DNA from: Anaeramoeba flamelloides
Lineage: Eukaryota; Metamonada; Anaeramoebidae
Assembly (NCBI GenBank): GCA_027625915.1
Contig: JANTQA010000012.1
Coordinates: forward strand, 1,643,001 to 1,707,000
DNA: 64,000 nt
Direction of reading: 5' to 3'
Shown: positions 34,015 to 47,500 of the stretch, one piece after another
How the letters are laid out: each line of letters starts with the position of its first letter
Position numbering within the stretch: position 1 is the stretch's first letter
Made by a program: the position numbers and the translations under genes
The notes under the pieces: generated by a model
What the model saw: the letters and a program-made list of their open reading frames with translations, nothing else
What the model was told of the DNA's origin: nothing
Databases searched by the model: none

Positions 34015-37000
34015 ATGATTCGAAAACATTTTTTCTCTTTTTTTATATTTTTTTGTATGAACAATATTTCAAAATGTTGGGGGATTGGGGACAATTCAAG
34101 GAAACAATTCAAATCTATAACTCGTACCGAAGTTACTAAGTACACTCTTTTTCAAAAAGAAATCGATATTCAGCTTTTGACTGTATCAGATCGATCAATA
34201 TTTTATTATTGTGGTAACAGAGTCTTTTGTTGTGATGGGCGTTACTTTCAACCAACCAATTCTAAAATGGAACCCTTAAAGCCTAAAATAATTAAAATGC
34301 GCTCTACAAACACAAGCCATGTCATGCTTACTAAGTGTGGAAGATGCCTTTTTTTATCTGTTTACAATGAGAAACAAAAGCTCAGCGAAGTTGATTTTTT
34401 TTACAAGAACAATTTAAAAGTGATAGACATTTCTTGTGGATCAAACCATACACTATGCTTGTGTTCCAATGGCGAGTTGTATGGTTTTGGATCAAATAGT
34501 AATGTAATCTTTTTCAAATACTACTTCTTTTATTGATGGGGATCTTTATTTTTTTTTTTTTTTCACCATTAAGAACTACGTCCCCATCCTGGAGGGTGTT
34601 GAGTTATCGTGTTATTTTGCATTCACCACTCAAAAAGAATTTTCGTTCTGAAGAAATTGGAGAAAAAAATTACAAGTTTCAAAGTTAAAACCGGCACAAA
34701 ACAAAAACAAAAAAAAATACCCAATAGATTTTTGATTAAAAATTTTGGAAAAAAAAAATGACTTTAAGGGTTTTTCAACACGAAAAGAATAGCACAAAAA
34801 TTGTAGTCACTTTTTTAACTTGTCAACACTTTTGTTTTTTTTGGAATTGTTCCAAATTTTGAAAGGAATTACAAGATCAAAATTTCAATAACTTTCAATT
34901 TAAAAGTTTTTACAATTCAAACTTTTAAATGATTGCAATTTTCACAGCTTTCCACTTTTTGGCTTTCATAAAAACAGTTTCAGGTTTTTGAAAGCTAACA
35001 AATATTGTTCTTTTCGATAAAATTTCAAATTTTCAATTAAATTTCAAATGTTATCTTTGGTTTAATTATTATTTTTTACCCTTTTTTGGCTAAAAAAGTT
35101 TGTATCAAGTATTTGAAATTTGAAAAAATATGAAAGAATATCAGTGACTTAAATCTTGCAGACTGTCAGCCTGAAAGTTCGAAAAAGTCTTAAAAGTATT
35201 TGTATGGGTTGTGCTATTCTTGTTGTGAAGTACAAGTTCAAATTTGAAAACCTTTCAAACTTGTAAAAGTAAATGTCAAAAAATATTTAGAAAAGGATTT
35301 ATTGTTAAGTGTTAAAGATTATAAAACACTTTTAATCTGGTAAAGAGTGAATTTTAAATTGACTGGATTTGTGTCTTCTAATTCAAAGGGTGTCTTGAAA
35401 AAATATTTAGAACAGCTTGGGAAATTTTTTTGTGTTTATAGTTGAAATGGAAATTGTGAAATATCAAAATCAAATTTTGATAGGATCTAAAAAAGTTAAA
35501 AATTGTGAAAATTGATAAAATTGTTGAAATTTACCATTTTTTTATATCAAAAATTCTCAATGAATAAATTTTAATTTTCTATTATGGAACTCTTTCAAGA
35601 GGGTTGTTTTTATTAAGGGACTAGTCTCTATTATTTTTTTTTTTGACCAATTTCTAAATAAGGATTCCTTATCTAGAAATAAGTTTAATATAAAAATAAA
35701 CAGGTCCTTTCAAATCTAAGTAATTGGCAAATAATTTTCTCAATCTCAATTAAATTTTAGGTAAAACAATTTAATAGAGATTAGTCCCTTAACAATTTCA
35801 CCGTTTCCACCTGAAAGTGTGTCCTTAAACGAGTTGTTTTCCCCAATTTTTGTTTGATCAATTCTTTAAATAAGGTTAATAAAATTTGAATTTATGGAAA
35901 AAAATTGTCTATTTTGCCATTTATAACACTAAGGTGTGTTCCTTATTTATATTAATATCTCTCATTCAGACCTATTACTCTTTTTCAATACGTTAACTTA
36001 AAATTAAAAAGAGGGAAAATCACATTCCGTAGCTTTTTTTTTCAATTCTCCAATATCCAATTCATTCGGAATTGACAGTTCAACAAAAATATATTAACAC
36101 AAACAAAAAAAAGAGGACTTATTCATAGAATAAAAAGATATCACTAATTTCAATTTATTTCTTGGGGTTTATTCAAAAAGCTAACAAGCAAACAAAATCA
36201 AAATAAATTCAAAATTTTTATCAATATAAACCATTTTCCAGTCAAAGGGGCACAGTTGTAATGAATAAAATACATGTGTTTAAATGGTTTGCATAGATAT
36301 TAGAAGGAAAATTTTATTTTGGAAATTTTCAAAATTGAAATCATTTTTGCACATTTTCGATTTTTTTTTTTGATTTTTTTTTTGATAACACTTAATCCAA
36401 TTTACAAAATTTTTTTTTATTGCAAGATCAATAGCTACTTGTAAAAAAGTGTTATTCTAAGGTTATCGAAACTGTAGAAATGATTGTTGAGAAATTATAT
36501 TGATTTCTATTGGAATTTTATTCATTCTTTGATCCTGATATTTGAATAATAAATGTGAAAAATTTTCACTTCATTTTCATTTCCTTTTTCAAATATTGGC
36601 CACAAATACCAACAAACTTCGTTTGGGGACTTTATTTCTAAAAGAAAAAATTGAAAAACTCAAATTCTTAGGTCCCAATTGAGAAAAACAACGATGTTCG
36701 TTTTGAACTTCTATTGGTATTTGAATAATAAATATGAAACATTTTTCACTTCATTTTCCATACTTTTCTTTTCGAAATTAAGCCCCCAAATGAAGTTTGT
36801 TGGTATTTTTGGTCTCTATTTGAAAAAGGAAACGAAAATTCAGTGAAAATTTTTCACATTTATTAAACAAATATCAAGATCAAAGATCGAATTGAATTGC
36901 AATAGAAATCAATATGATTTCTCAACAATCATTTCCATAGTTTCAATGACCTTATAATAACATGTTTTTACAAAGTGAATATTGATCTTGCAATAAAAAT

Positions 37001-39581
37001 TTTTACAAATGAATGACGTTTTAAAAAAAAAATCGAAAAAAAACAAAAATGTGTAAAAATGAGAAAAAATGATTTCAATTTTGAAAATTTCCAAAATACA
37101 ATTTTTCTTCTAATATCTATGCAAACCCTTTAAACACATGTAATTCACCCATTACAACTGGGCCCCTTTGACTGAAAAATAGTTTATATTTCTATTTTTT
37201 TTTCTTTTTTTTTTCATAAAATTTTTTCTTGGATTATCCCCCCTCCCAAATAAGAAAATAAACAAATAGATCTTATTGATTATTTTCAAATCTTAAAAAA
37301 ATAGTATTAAAGTGAAAAGGAAAAAAAATAATAAACTTTTTCTTTTCTGTTTTTCGTGATTTTTCAGATAAACTAATAATAAAATAAAATTATTTCATTT
37401 GGTAAACATAAATCTGGAATTTTTTATTTAAAAGTTGATTTAAATGTGATCAATAATCATTTAAAATTAAAACCAAAAATATATTGTTGTGTTCTCATAC
37501 TTTCTGTGTTTTTTCATAACTTATATTTGTTGTACTATTTTTTTAGAAATTGAAAAACTCTCACAAAGTAGTAGATTTATCTCTTAACTTCAATGCCTTA
37601 AATCATTGGAAGGAAACCTTCCAACTCAACAACAATCTAGTTTTTTTACTGTAATTCGTTTTTTTAAAAGTTTCATATTTTAAAATAGAAAACAAAATAC
37701 AATTGAAAATAATGATTTTATTAAGAGATAATCCCAACCCCACTCCAACCTAGAATATGAATTGTTATCACCTCATGTACTGTATTATTAGTCATTAATA
37801 CTACAAGAGCATGTCTTATAACCAAACTTACCATCTTCTGGTGAAAATGGTAAATTTAATTTTAATTTTCTTATTAAAAAATGAACAAAAAAATGACAAA
37901 TAAAATCCTATATAACTAATAATCCAAAAATTTTGAATACTTTTTTATTTTGAATATTAAATCATTATTCCAATAGAACCTTTTATCATCTTCAACCACG
38001 GATTATGATCCAGTATTAATTAGTTCAGATGTTATATTGATTTCAGAGGGAAAGTCTTCAGAACATTATTTTTTTCTGAAAAAGAATACATTTGAACTTT
38101 ATGCAAGAGGATATAATGCCTATGGGCAACTGGGCAACGGGGAGATTTCTAATCGTAGAAAATGTATGCAAAATTATTTGATAAAGCCGCCTTTGGATAA
38201 TAAGAAAATCAAAAAAATATATACTGGCTGGTCTTACTCGATAATTCTAGTAGGAAGAAATTATTTTTATACAACTGGAGCAAAATTTTCGAATGGTACA
38301 TATCTACAACGTCAAAAATTTAAAAAATTGAATTTTTTGAGAAAATCCAAAGTAAGGGATGTAGCAGTTGGTGCTGGTCATTGCATGGTTACGTGCACCA
38401 ATAATTTGATTTTTGGTTTTGGGAGAGAAACTACAGGTGAGCATTACCATTTTTTTATGATTAAATATTTTGTATAATGCATTTTTAAAAACAGAAAAAT
38501 AAAATTTTTTGAAAGTGTTAACCAAACTGTTGAAAACGGGAACCAAACACTTTAGGGGGTTAAACAACCCCTTTGAGAAACTTTATTCTCCACGTTTTTA
38601 AAAAATTTATATCTCTCTACTTTATTCAATAAAAATATCTATTTTTTATAAATGTTTCTAATCTTTCCTATAGAAATGCGTTTCGGAGTTGATGGTATTC
38701 CAGAAAGATTATTGATTCCACGATTAAAATTAAAACCTACTGAAGAATTACATGCAATATCTGGGGGTTATTTTTCAGTTGCATACACGATAACCTGTTC
38801 CCCAGTTAAGGCGGACTTTCAAAAGCTATTCCAATCAAGGTTATTTTCTGATTGTAAAATTTCTAAATTTAAAGTGCACAAGCCAATTTTAGAGGTCAGG
38901 CTAAATACCAACATTCAACAAATTATTAAAATCTTAGAATTATTAACCGATAATGAAATTTTAGAATTACTCAAATGGGTATATTTTGAAGAAATCAACA
39001 GTGTAAGTGTTTATAATACACTGGAGCTTTTCAATATTGATTTTGAAACTATGGGTACCTTATCAAATGATATTAAAAAATTATTAACGAATCAAGTCTC
39101 AAAAGATCTAATCTTAAATATTTCTCAAAATAATAATAACATAAGAATAAATGAAGAAATTCCCGTTCATAAATGTATTTTAGCTGCAAGAAGTAATTTT
39201 TTTTCAAAGCTATTCCGTAATCAAAAAAACAAAGAAAAGGTAACGCTTCAAATTGATGGATTTTCAATACAAACCATTAAATGTTTAATCAGATTTTTAT
39301 ATTCTGGAAAATTATTTTTAAGAAGTAAGACTAAAAAAAAAGAAAAAGAAAATGAAAATGAAAATGAAAATGAAAATGAAAATGAAAATGAAAAGGAGAA
39401 GGAGAAGGAGAAGGAGAAGGAGGAGAAGAAGGAAAAGATAGGTGAATATGAATATGAAGATGAATATATTGAAACGATTATAGATCAACTTTTAAACGGA
39501 ATGCATGTTTTTGAATTAAATGAAGCTTCCCGAATTATGAAAAGAATAGATGAAATGAGAGATATATTATATAAAAAGTAA
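34015..39581 (+). CDS. RCC1-repeat / BTB-domain protein
   Basis: Three exons, all junctions in phase: 34015-34503 (donor GTAATC), 37977-38436 (acceptor CAATAG, donor GTGAGC) and 38674-39581 (acceptor TATAG). Together they encode about 618 residues, or about 604 if the second in-frame ATG at 34057, just before the first RCC1 blade, is the true start. Exons 1 and 2 encode RCC1-type propeller blades (CWGIGDNSRKQF, DISCGSNHTLCLCSNGELYGFG, YARGYNAYGQLGNGE, VAVGAGHCMVTCTNNLIFGFG). Exon 3 completes the propeller (SGGYFSVAYT) and adds a short degenerate BTB-like part (LFSDCKISKFKVHKPIL) and a fuller BTB (DLILNI ... VHKCILAARSNFFSKLF) interrupted by a Glu/Lys/Asn repeat. Such proteins are often cullin-3 adaptors, though the partner here is unknown. 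Intron 1 is 3.5 kb and full of repeats; intron 2 is 237 nt. Confidence 0.88.
35293..35440 (+). repeat. Dispersed repeat family D, copy 4
   Basis: Landmarks GGATTTATTG, AAGTGTTAAAG, GTAAAGAGTGAATTTTAAAT and TTTGTGTCTTCTAATTCAAA appear in family order. No termini can be placed. Confidence 0.6.
35617..35788 (+). mobile_element. 172-bp TTAA-flanked element (family TTAA172), copy 2
   Basis: TTAA at 35613-35616 and 35789-35792. Ends GGGACTAGTCTCTATTA and its inverted relative at the right (AATAGAGATTAGTCCC). It shares the internal block ATAAGGATTCCTTATC with the copy at 58993-59165. It is non-coding and inside an intron. Confidence 0.88.
36222..37192. mobile_element. 970-bp foldback (long inverted repeat) in an intron
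   Basis: Two arms of about 420 bp face each other around a loop of roughly 120 bp. The outer ends read AATATAAACCATTTTCCAGT on the left, and the reverse complement of the right end reads AATATAAACTATTTTTCAGT; both then read CAAAGGGGC. Further paired landmarks are ACATGTGTTTAAA, TTGCAAGATCAATA and ACCAACAAACTTCGTTTGGG with ACCAACAAACTTCATTTGGG. The arms carry scattered differences. A direct repeat of TATTTGAATAATAAATRTGAAA occurs on both sides of the loop. It is non-coding, of foldback or MITE type. Confidence 0.82.
39330..39440 (+). repeat. Hexanucleotide microsatellite in coding sequence
   Basis: Repeats of GAAAAT followed by GAGAAG units encode an Asn/Glu tract followed by a Lys/Glu tract inside the last exon of the RCC1-BTB gene, between the main BTB core and the C-terminal helices. 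It keeps the reading frame. Confidence 0.9.
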
Positions 39582-41535
39582 AAGAGAATAAATTAATAAT
39601 CTCTTTAAAAAGGAAACATCATTATTTCCCAAAAAAAAAAAAAAAAAAAATTCAACTTTCCAAATGTTAAGGTTAGTTTTTTTGTATTCATATCTAAACT
39701 AGTATTACTTTAGTAGATATTATATAATTATGAATAGATAATCAATTAAATCTTGATATTTCACTTTCAAATTTCATATCCAAATAAAATAATACCACCA
39801 TTTTTCATTTAAGTTTTTTGATTCTATTAAAATTTAATTATTGATCTTTTTCAAAAAAATCAAAAATTTCAAGGTTTTTCACAAAATTTTTTAATCTTTG
39901 GTTTACCATTTTCTGATTTTTAAATCAAAATTTATCTAATAAGTTCCAAAATCAAAATTTTAACCAATAATCTTCTCTCGTCATTGCATTCTCGTATATT
40001 AATCTTCTTTTATCAATGAATTGTTGGAGTCAATTGTTTACACAATCTTTTTAGAAAATTTTTATACATGTTTATTACATTAAAATTGATTAAATTATAA
40101 GTTTTTATTATTTTTTCATTTACTTTTTATGAGTTTCATTATTTTTCTCGAAAAAAGAATTTTTTTTTTGTTTATTTATTATTTTGTAACTAAAAATTAG
40201 AGTAGAAGAAAAATTGTTGATGGCTTGATATTCTTATTTGGTTAACAAAGGATTGGAGAAGAGAAAGAGCAGTGTAATTTTAACTTCTTCTTCTATGAAA
40301 TTCTCTTCTTTTGTAATCAACACCTGGAGAGTATAATATTATATAAACAGTTTACCAAATATTTACTCATTTTCTAAAAACAAATTATTGTTACGATTCA
40401 AAAAAATTTCAATCAAAAAAAAAAACAATCACCAATTCATTTTAACACCTTAGGCTACTAAAAATAATTGTTTTAAAAAGATTCAAATTCTTCCATGTTA
40501 TTTTCATTTACTCTACCTTATTTCATACTTTCTTCTTTTCATTAACTTTTTTTTTTATACTTTTTTTTTGCAAAAGATCAAGTGGAAAAAACAAGATCTT
40601 CTAAAAAAAGATTTAATAACTAACAAAATTGAGACCCCTGTAATTTCTTGAAAAATATGAATTTAATTATTCGTATAAAATCTTGTTATTAACTTTTTTT
40701 AAGTGAAAGTTCAGTAATAAAAAATCCGTAAAGCTCATTTCAAAAATTATGACTCAATTTTTAATTTGCTTTTTGGTTTTATTTTCTTTAATTTTTAAAA
40801 TATCAGGTTATAATATATTTAGAATGATTTAAAAGTGAATTAAAAATCAGATTTAATTATTTATTGTTTCTTGAATACTAAAGGATATTTATTTTTTTTC
40901 AATTTATTATTTCAAGTGAGACACAATTTTGGGAATGGTTTTTATTTAAATATTTTCAATATTTTCAACATTTTTAATTTTTTATCTTGTCATGAGCAAA
41001 TCTTTATATTTCTTTATTAAATTTAATAATTATAAAGATTTCCAACAATTTTTGGTATTCATGTGATTTAAAAAAAAATTTAATTGTTTTTTTTTTACAA
41101 AAACTAAGGGAAAATCTTGAGGAAACATTACTTCTATAAAGTTAACATATCAAAGAAACTAAATCCAATATTTTAAATAATCACAATATAAGAAAGAAAA
41201 TCAAAATTTTATAGTTAAGAAGTGATAATTTAAGTCAAATCTAAAAACCAACAAATGTAAATAGTATTTACAAAATTTTTCTATTAAAATTTGTTTGAGA
41301 AATTTCGGGAAAAAATGAACAATTAGGGGGATTTTAATTCTAATTATTATAATTCAAAAAATTTGAAAAACAAAGAGAATTAGGCCCTTATGTTTTGTAC
41401 TTTCTTGAAGGAAGTAGTTAGAACAAATATTTTCTGGTTTATTAAAGTATATTATCCACCCTTACAAAAAAAAGATTGGAAAAATAATTAACTTTTGAAA
41501 TCCTAATAATCTCATTTTTTGTAAATAATATTTGG
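39582..41535. other. Intergenic interval without recognised features
   Basis: About 2 kb of AT-rich sequence between the RCC1-BTB gene and the SH3-PX-BAR gene, both on the plus strand. I found no gene, no repeat shared with other parts of the window and no inverted repeat of note. Confidence 0.5.
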
Positions 41536-44500
41536 ATGCAAAGTTATAAACGTAAAGCAATTACTGTTTACAATTTTAATGCAAGTGAAGAAAATGAGAT
41601 TAGTATTTCTTATGGTGACATTGTGATTGTTCTTGAAGAAGATCCGTCAGGCTGGTGGATTGGGAAGGTCGGTAATGAAATAGGTTTTTTTCCAAAGAAT
41701 TGCATCAAATACTTAAACACAGACAAAGAAACATATAACTTCAAATCAAAAACTTCAACACTCAACCAGTCAGTGAACATTGAAAATTTTCGAATTCTTG
41801 TAATTGTTTTTGTTTTTGTTTTTTTTTTTTGTTTTTGTTTTTTATTCTTCTTTTTTTCTTTCTTATTATATTTCGGCTCGTCATAATACCAAAACAATTT
41901 CAATTTCTTTATTAGGTCAACAAAAACGAAATCATTGAATCAAAAAGGAGTAAAATTTGATCTTTTTTATCAACAAAAAAAATCAAAAGATAGCAAGGAA
42001 GGAATATTGAATCTTTTAGTACAGCGTCTCCAACCCTACAGTGAAAATTTCGATAACATAGAAATTGAATTTCTTTTAAAAAATTTTATATTGGACAAAC
42101 TGTAAAATGATTTACTGTTGAGAGAAAAATGTTTGACAGAGAAAAATGGTTGGACACCATTTTTAATTGGGAACCTTAGTAAAATTGAAAATCAAATCCT
42201 ATTGATAACTAGGTGACTTTAATATAAATCCAGCTTTAAAGGTGTTACAAGTTCATTAATCTGTGGTTTATGTAGAATACTCATTTGAATGGATGATAAC
42301 TAAAGTAGATCATGCTATTTTAACAAAAATCCAAATTTTTAGTAAAGTTTACTATTAATTCTGAAAATGGTAAATTTTAAACTTGATTTAGATTATAAGA
42401 GATAAGGTTTTGAAAAAGTAGAATTACATTAATCGTTATTCTAATAAGTAGATTATTGTTATTTTCTTTAGTTATTTCACAAATGATTGAAATTAAAAAT
42501 CATTTTCAGTAAGGTACCCAATTAAAAATGCTGTCCAACCATTTTTCTGTGTCCAACATTTTTATCTCAACAGTTATTTAACGTTTCGGATTAACTGCAA
42601 AATTTATAACAGAAAAACAATTTAAAAAATCAGATATTTTAGGTTTTTGTATTAGACAAACAAATTCCTAAAAAAAACACTTACATTAAAGTGTATTTTC
42701 AATTTCCAAAATTGCAAAAATCTCACAGGTTTTAAGAATTTGAAATTGATGATTGAAAAATATACCCTTTTCATCCTGACCATAAAATTTATAAGAAATA
42801 GAAATTGATTTTCTATTATAAAAATTATATCTTGGTCTATAAACCATAAAATGGTTCATTTAAAGTTTTATCAAAAACTGTAAAATTTATATGAGAAGAA
42901 AAAAAATTAAGAAATCAAAATTTTTGGTTTTTATAAAAAACAAAAAAATTCAAGAAAAAAACATATTTTAATCAAGATTTTCAATTCCAAAATTGTTCAA
43001 AACTCTAAGGTTTAAACAATTTAAAAACAATGATCGAAAAATGCTTTTAAGTTTCCATGATTTCTTTTCTTTCTGTTCTTTTGAAATTCAATTTATATGT
43101 CCTTAATAAAATTAAGCACTATTTTTTTCTGATTAATTTTTTTCGAAATCTAACTTATAACTTAATTCAATTAAACACTGGTATAAATTTTTTTAGAATA
43201 AAAACACTCTCAACTTTTGAATATCGAAAATATTTTTTGGAATTAGTGTGCACTTTTTTATTTTTTTTTGAAAAATTGGGGTTGAGAAAAGTTTGAAATC
43301 AAAGAATAAGTTAATATATTAAATTAGAATGCTTTTCCAGAGAGTTTATCCTTTTAGTTTAACTTTTTTTTATTTTACCATTTAAAACTAAAAAAAACAT
43401 TTGAGGACCAAATTAGTCCCTTTTGTGAAAAGAAAATTCCCATAATTTAGAATTTGTTTTAGTAAATGAGTTAAAACAAGATCGTGAATCTAAAAATATA
43501 CATAATTTCAAGTGTGAATTTAATGATTTTGGCAAAAAATGTTTTCAAGAAAAAGTTAAATTGAAACTTTATTTATTTTTATTTTTTCATTTAGTTTTTT
43601 TAATTGTATTATTGGAAAGTATTTGATCAGTTTTCCATTTTTAGTGTTTTTTGGGTCGTAGGTACATATATTTGTTTCTTTTAAAAAAAAATGCTCTAAT
43701 GAAGTAAGAGAAGTTGAAAATTTTATCTTCTGATAGAAATTGAAATTTTCTATTTCATCAAAGACAATTTTATAATAGACAACCAATTTCTATGTATTAT
43801 AAATTTTATGGTAGACTTGTAACGGTTGTAAAATGGTTCTGAAAGTTTATGTTAAACAGTAAAATTTAAAATAAAAGGAAAAAAAATTTACATTGCCCAA
43901 TTTTTTGGTTTTTTACATTGACAAACAAATTGATAAAAAAACCCTCTATTAATAGACGAATTCAATTTCCAAAATTGCAAAAACTCCAAGGTTTAAATAA
44001 TTTCAAAGCAATGATCGAAAAATCCTTTCACCATGGAATATGTAAAGATTATTGAAAATTATAAATTAAAAATCAAAAATTATTGTTATCAAAAATCGAT
44101 ACACCCTGTGGGGAGTGGGCTATTTTAAAAGTTCTTTAAATATGCATACAGATTTCTTTTTTTTTTTTTTTTTTTGATAACTTTAATTTTTCTGATATAT
44201 AAGTCGAAAACCAAGAATTTCTCATTTCTTTTTGAGTTTCTATCTTTTTCAATATAATTAAAATTCTCACGTGATCAGTTTTTTTGTAGATTGTTTATTG
44301 ATTACCATTGGGAGATGTGGCTTATTTTTTAAAAATTTCATGACTTTTTTATTTATCCAAACATCATTTAAGTTTAAATCTTTTTGAGTTCGAATTAAAA
44401 ATAACTATGCCATAAAATAATTGACTAATGTAAACTATTTTTCAAAAATTTTGACTCACTTTTTATGCTATTGGAATTAATTTTGTTTGGTTTTATCCTA

Positions 44501-47500
44501 TATTCTGATCAAAATATTTTTTTAATTTTTTATTATTTTATGGCAACGGTAATACAATTAAAATTTTTTACTTATTTCTTTTTCTTCTTTTTTGATAATT
44601 TTTTTTTTTGTTCTTTTTCTTTTTTCCTTTTTCTTTTCAGTATTTTTCTTTTGCTTTTTAAACATAAAAATAATTTGATATGTCTTTCCCTCGAACAATC
44701 GTGAAATCAATGATTTTACGATGAAATTTTGTTTTTGAATGGGAATTTAAGGGATTAGCGTCTACCAAGGAGAAGCCTAGGAACAAAGTATGTTGTTATT
44801 GGACCTAACCAAATCAGTGCTACATGGTTCAAATGTCTCTAAAAAATCGATTAGTCAAGTAGTAATATTTGTTGATCTCATCAATTAAAAATGATCTATG
44901 TATTAGTAAAAAACTCAATGATTTCAGAATAAAATCTGCATTTCGCCATAAATTTCAAGGTTGAATTATCAATATTCAGACTACAAAGTTGAAAAATATC
45001 TTTCTTAAATTTGTGGCGAAATGTAGATTAGTTGCTAAAAAATTCGTTTTTTTTTAAAAATTAAATAATTAACGAATAGATTTTTTTGATAAATTATTTT
45101 TAAAATCTTGGTAATATATTGATGTTACAATTATCTTTATGATCAAAAGCAAACAAAGCTAATCAATAAGAGGGTTTTTATGTTAATGGTGATTGAGTTA
45201 ATCTTGAAATTAAAAAATTATTAAAATAGTTACTTTTGGAAGTTCTAAATCTAAATTATTAAATACCAGAATAACTTTATTATTGAGTTTTGATTTTTAT
45301 CTTTGGAAAAAGAATTAAAATTTAATTTTTCAAAATGAAACTTTTTTAATAGTGATTATTAGTAAAAAATGTAATAATTTATTGAGCAATAAGATTTATA
45401 ATAGATTTTTTAGAGCTATTTGAGCAATAGTGCACTAATATCATTTACACCCAATTACAACATACTTTGATTATAGAGAAATCTATGGTGAATCTAATCC
45501 CTTAAGTAAAAGTACATCTGGGGTGTAATTTACACTTCTTCAAGAATAATAATATAATTTTATTTTTTTTTTTGATATGAATATTATATCGAAAATTTTT
45601 AAAAGTTGGCTTGTATAAAAAAATTATAATCATATAATTTATGCTGTAAATCAAAAAAAAAACGAAAACAATTTTTTTTTTTTTCAACAAAGACTTGATT
45701 AAAGTCATCCAAAAAATAAAAAGTCTCAAATAAATTCATTATAAGAGATAATACTTTTTTTTTTTTTTATTGAAACATCATAGGAAAGAAATTAAATTTT
45801 TAAATCAACTTTTTGAAAGCAATTAAATAAATAAACAATTTTTCATAATCAAATAACAAAATCGATAATTTATCAATTATTTTTTAATATTGTATTTAAA
45901 TAATTATATCAATATAAATATATATATATATATATATCTATATTATTCGAATTAGAACAATTATTGTTGGGAAAAAACAGGAGAGCCATTTCAAATCCAA
46001 ATTAAAAAATCTGAAAAAAAGGGAAAATACAAAGGAATTAAAAAATATACCGCATATGAAGTTATCTCAGGGAATAATCGTGTTCTAAGACGATATAAAC
46101 ATTTTTTATGGTTAAGATCAAGATTAATTGAAAGATATGATCCAATACAAATTGCACCGTTGCCCGAAAAGCAATTACAGGGAAGATTTACTGAAGATTT
46201 TATTGAAAAGAGAAGACAGGCACTGGGTCAATTCCTGAACCAATTATCTCACCATCCAATTCTCTGCACCTCTGCTATTTTAAAACATTTTTTACAAGCC
46301 AGTGATTTTAATAAATGGAAAAAGGGGAAAAGGAAATTTGAAAAAGAAAACAAATCTGGGTTTAATTTGTATCAAAAAATTGATCTTGAAAATTTAACAA
46401 ACCAATACTCTGAAAAAGAGATCAATTTAGAAATTTCTGCTTTTGTTAACCATCTTCATGAAATTGAAAAAAAGCTTAGATTAATTGAAGTTTCTGCTTT
46501 CGATTTAATAAATGACAATTATCAAGAGTTTTCAAATACAACTTTACAACTTGGATCTTCTTGGAAATCCCTGACTAAGCCTGATCAAGAATATAAAGGT
46601 TTGTTACTAGATTTTTTTTTATTACAACGACTTTGGAATTTTTAAATTGCTTTTTTTGGAATCTGTTTTTTTTTTATTATTTTATTAATTTTTTTTTTTT
46701 GGTACATTAATTAAGTCCAAAATTTAATGTTGAATACTCCTTTCGTCAATGATTTAAAAAATTCAAAATTTTTGAAACAGATAAAACAGTTTGAAGAATA
46801 ACTAAATACCAAAATTTCAATTCAATCTGGAAATAATTTTGATTTTACAAATTATATTTTTCTTTTAGGTATTCTGTTTTTGTTTTCATTTCCTTTTTTG
46901 AATTTACGTAAATAGTTTTAAATTATTATTTATAATTCTGATAAATCTAGGTACTCAAAGATACCCACTCTGGTTACTATAGGTAAATTAGTAATTTAGA
47001 TGATAAAGAAAAAAAAATATTTTGGAATCGAGCAAGTTCCAAATTTTTATTGGTTGAAAAAACAAAAATAAAAATTAAAAAAAAAAAAAAAAAAGCTAAA
47101 TAGTTTTCAATTAGATCAACAAATTTTTTTGAATGATTGATTCGAAGTTAAAGTTGTGTTCTTCAAAATAGAAAAACTCAAATAAAATTAGTTGGTTGTA
47201 TCTTATCATTTGATCGATCAATAATTGTTTGTGAAATTTCAACAAATATATATATTAATACTACTTTTTGTTGTTATTATCACACTAACAAATTTTTTAG
47301 CAGATCAATTGATTTTTGATTTATAATTATTTATTTGTGGTTTTGCGGCTATTGCAATTTAAAAAAGTGTTAACATTTCAATTTGTTAATGGTTCTAATT
47401 AGGTATTTCTTCGAGAAATTATATAATAAGATTTTTTTTTTCAAAAATTAAATTTTAGTATGCCAAAAATTACGAATCAGGGTTTATTTAAAAAATTGGG

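Larger units (their letters stand above)
34504..37976. other. Large repeat-filled intron 1 of the RCC1-BTB gene
   Basis: This 3,473-nt intron contains a family D copy (35293-35440), a TTAA172 element (35617-35788) and a 970-bp foldback (36222-37192). The parts at 34560-35290 and 37200-37970 show nothing I can name beyond AT-rich text and a weak inverted similarity near 34760 and 35215. Confidence 0.75.
42041..45981. other. Repeat-filled intron 2 of the SNX9-like gene
   Basis: Besides the inverted-repeat element at 42115-42573 and the TTAA745 copy at 44751-45501, this intron holds three degenerate copies of one unit, at about 42060-42770 (split by the element), 42785-43045 and 43735-44035. 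Each unit runs from GAAATTGAATTT-like text through TGTAAAATGGTTC and CAATTTCCAAAATTGCAAAA to AATGATCGAAAAAT. A long T-run lies near 44160, and a short TA run lies near 45920-45940. Confidence 0.7.

Noticed and set aside
34760-35240. Possible foldback with AAGAATAGCACAA near both ends
   Set aside because: Only about 25 bp can be paired and the interior does not continue the symmetry.
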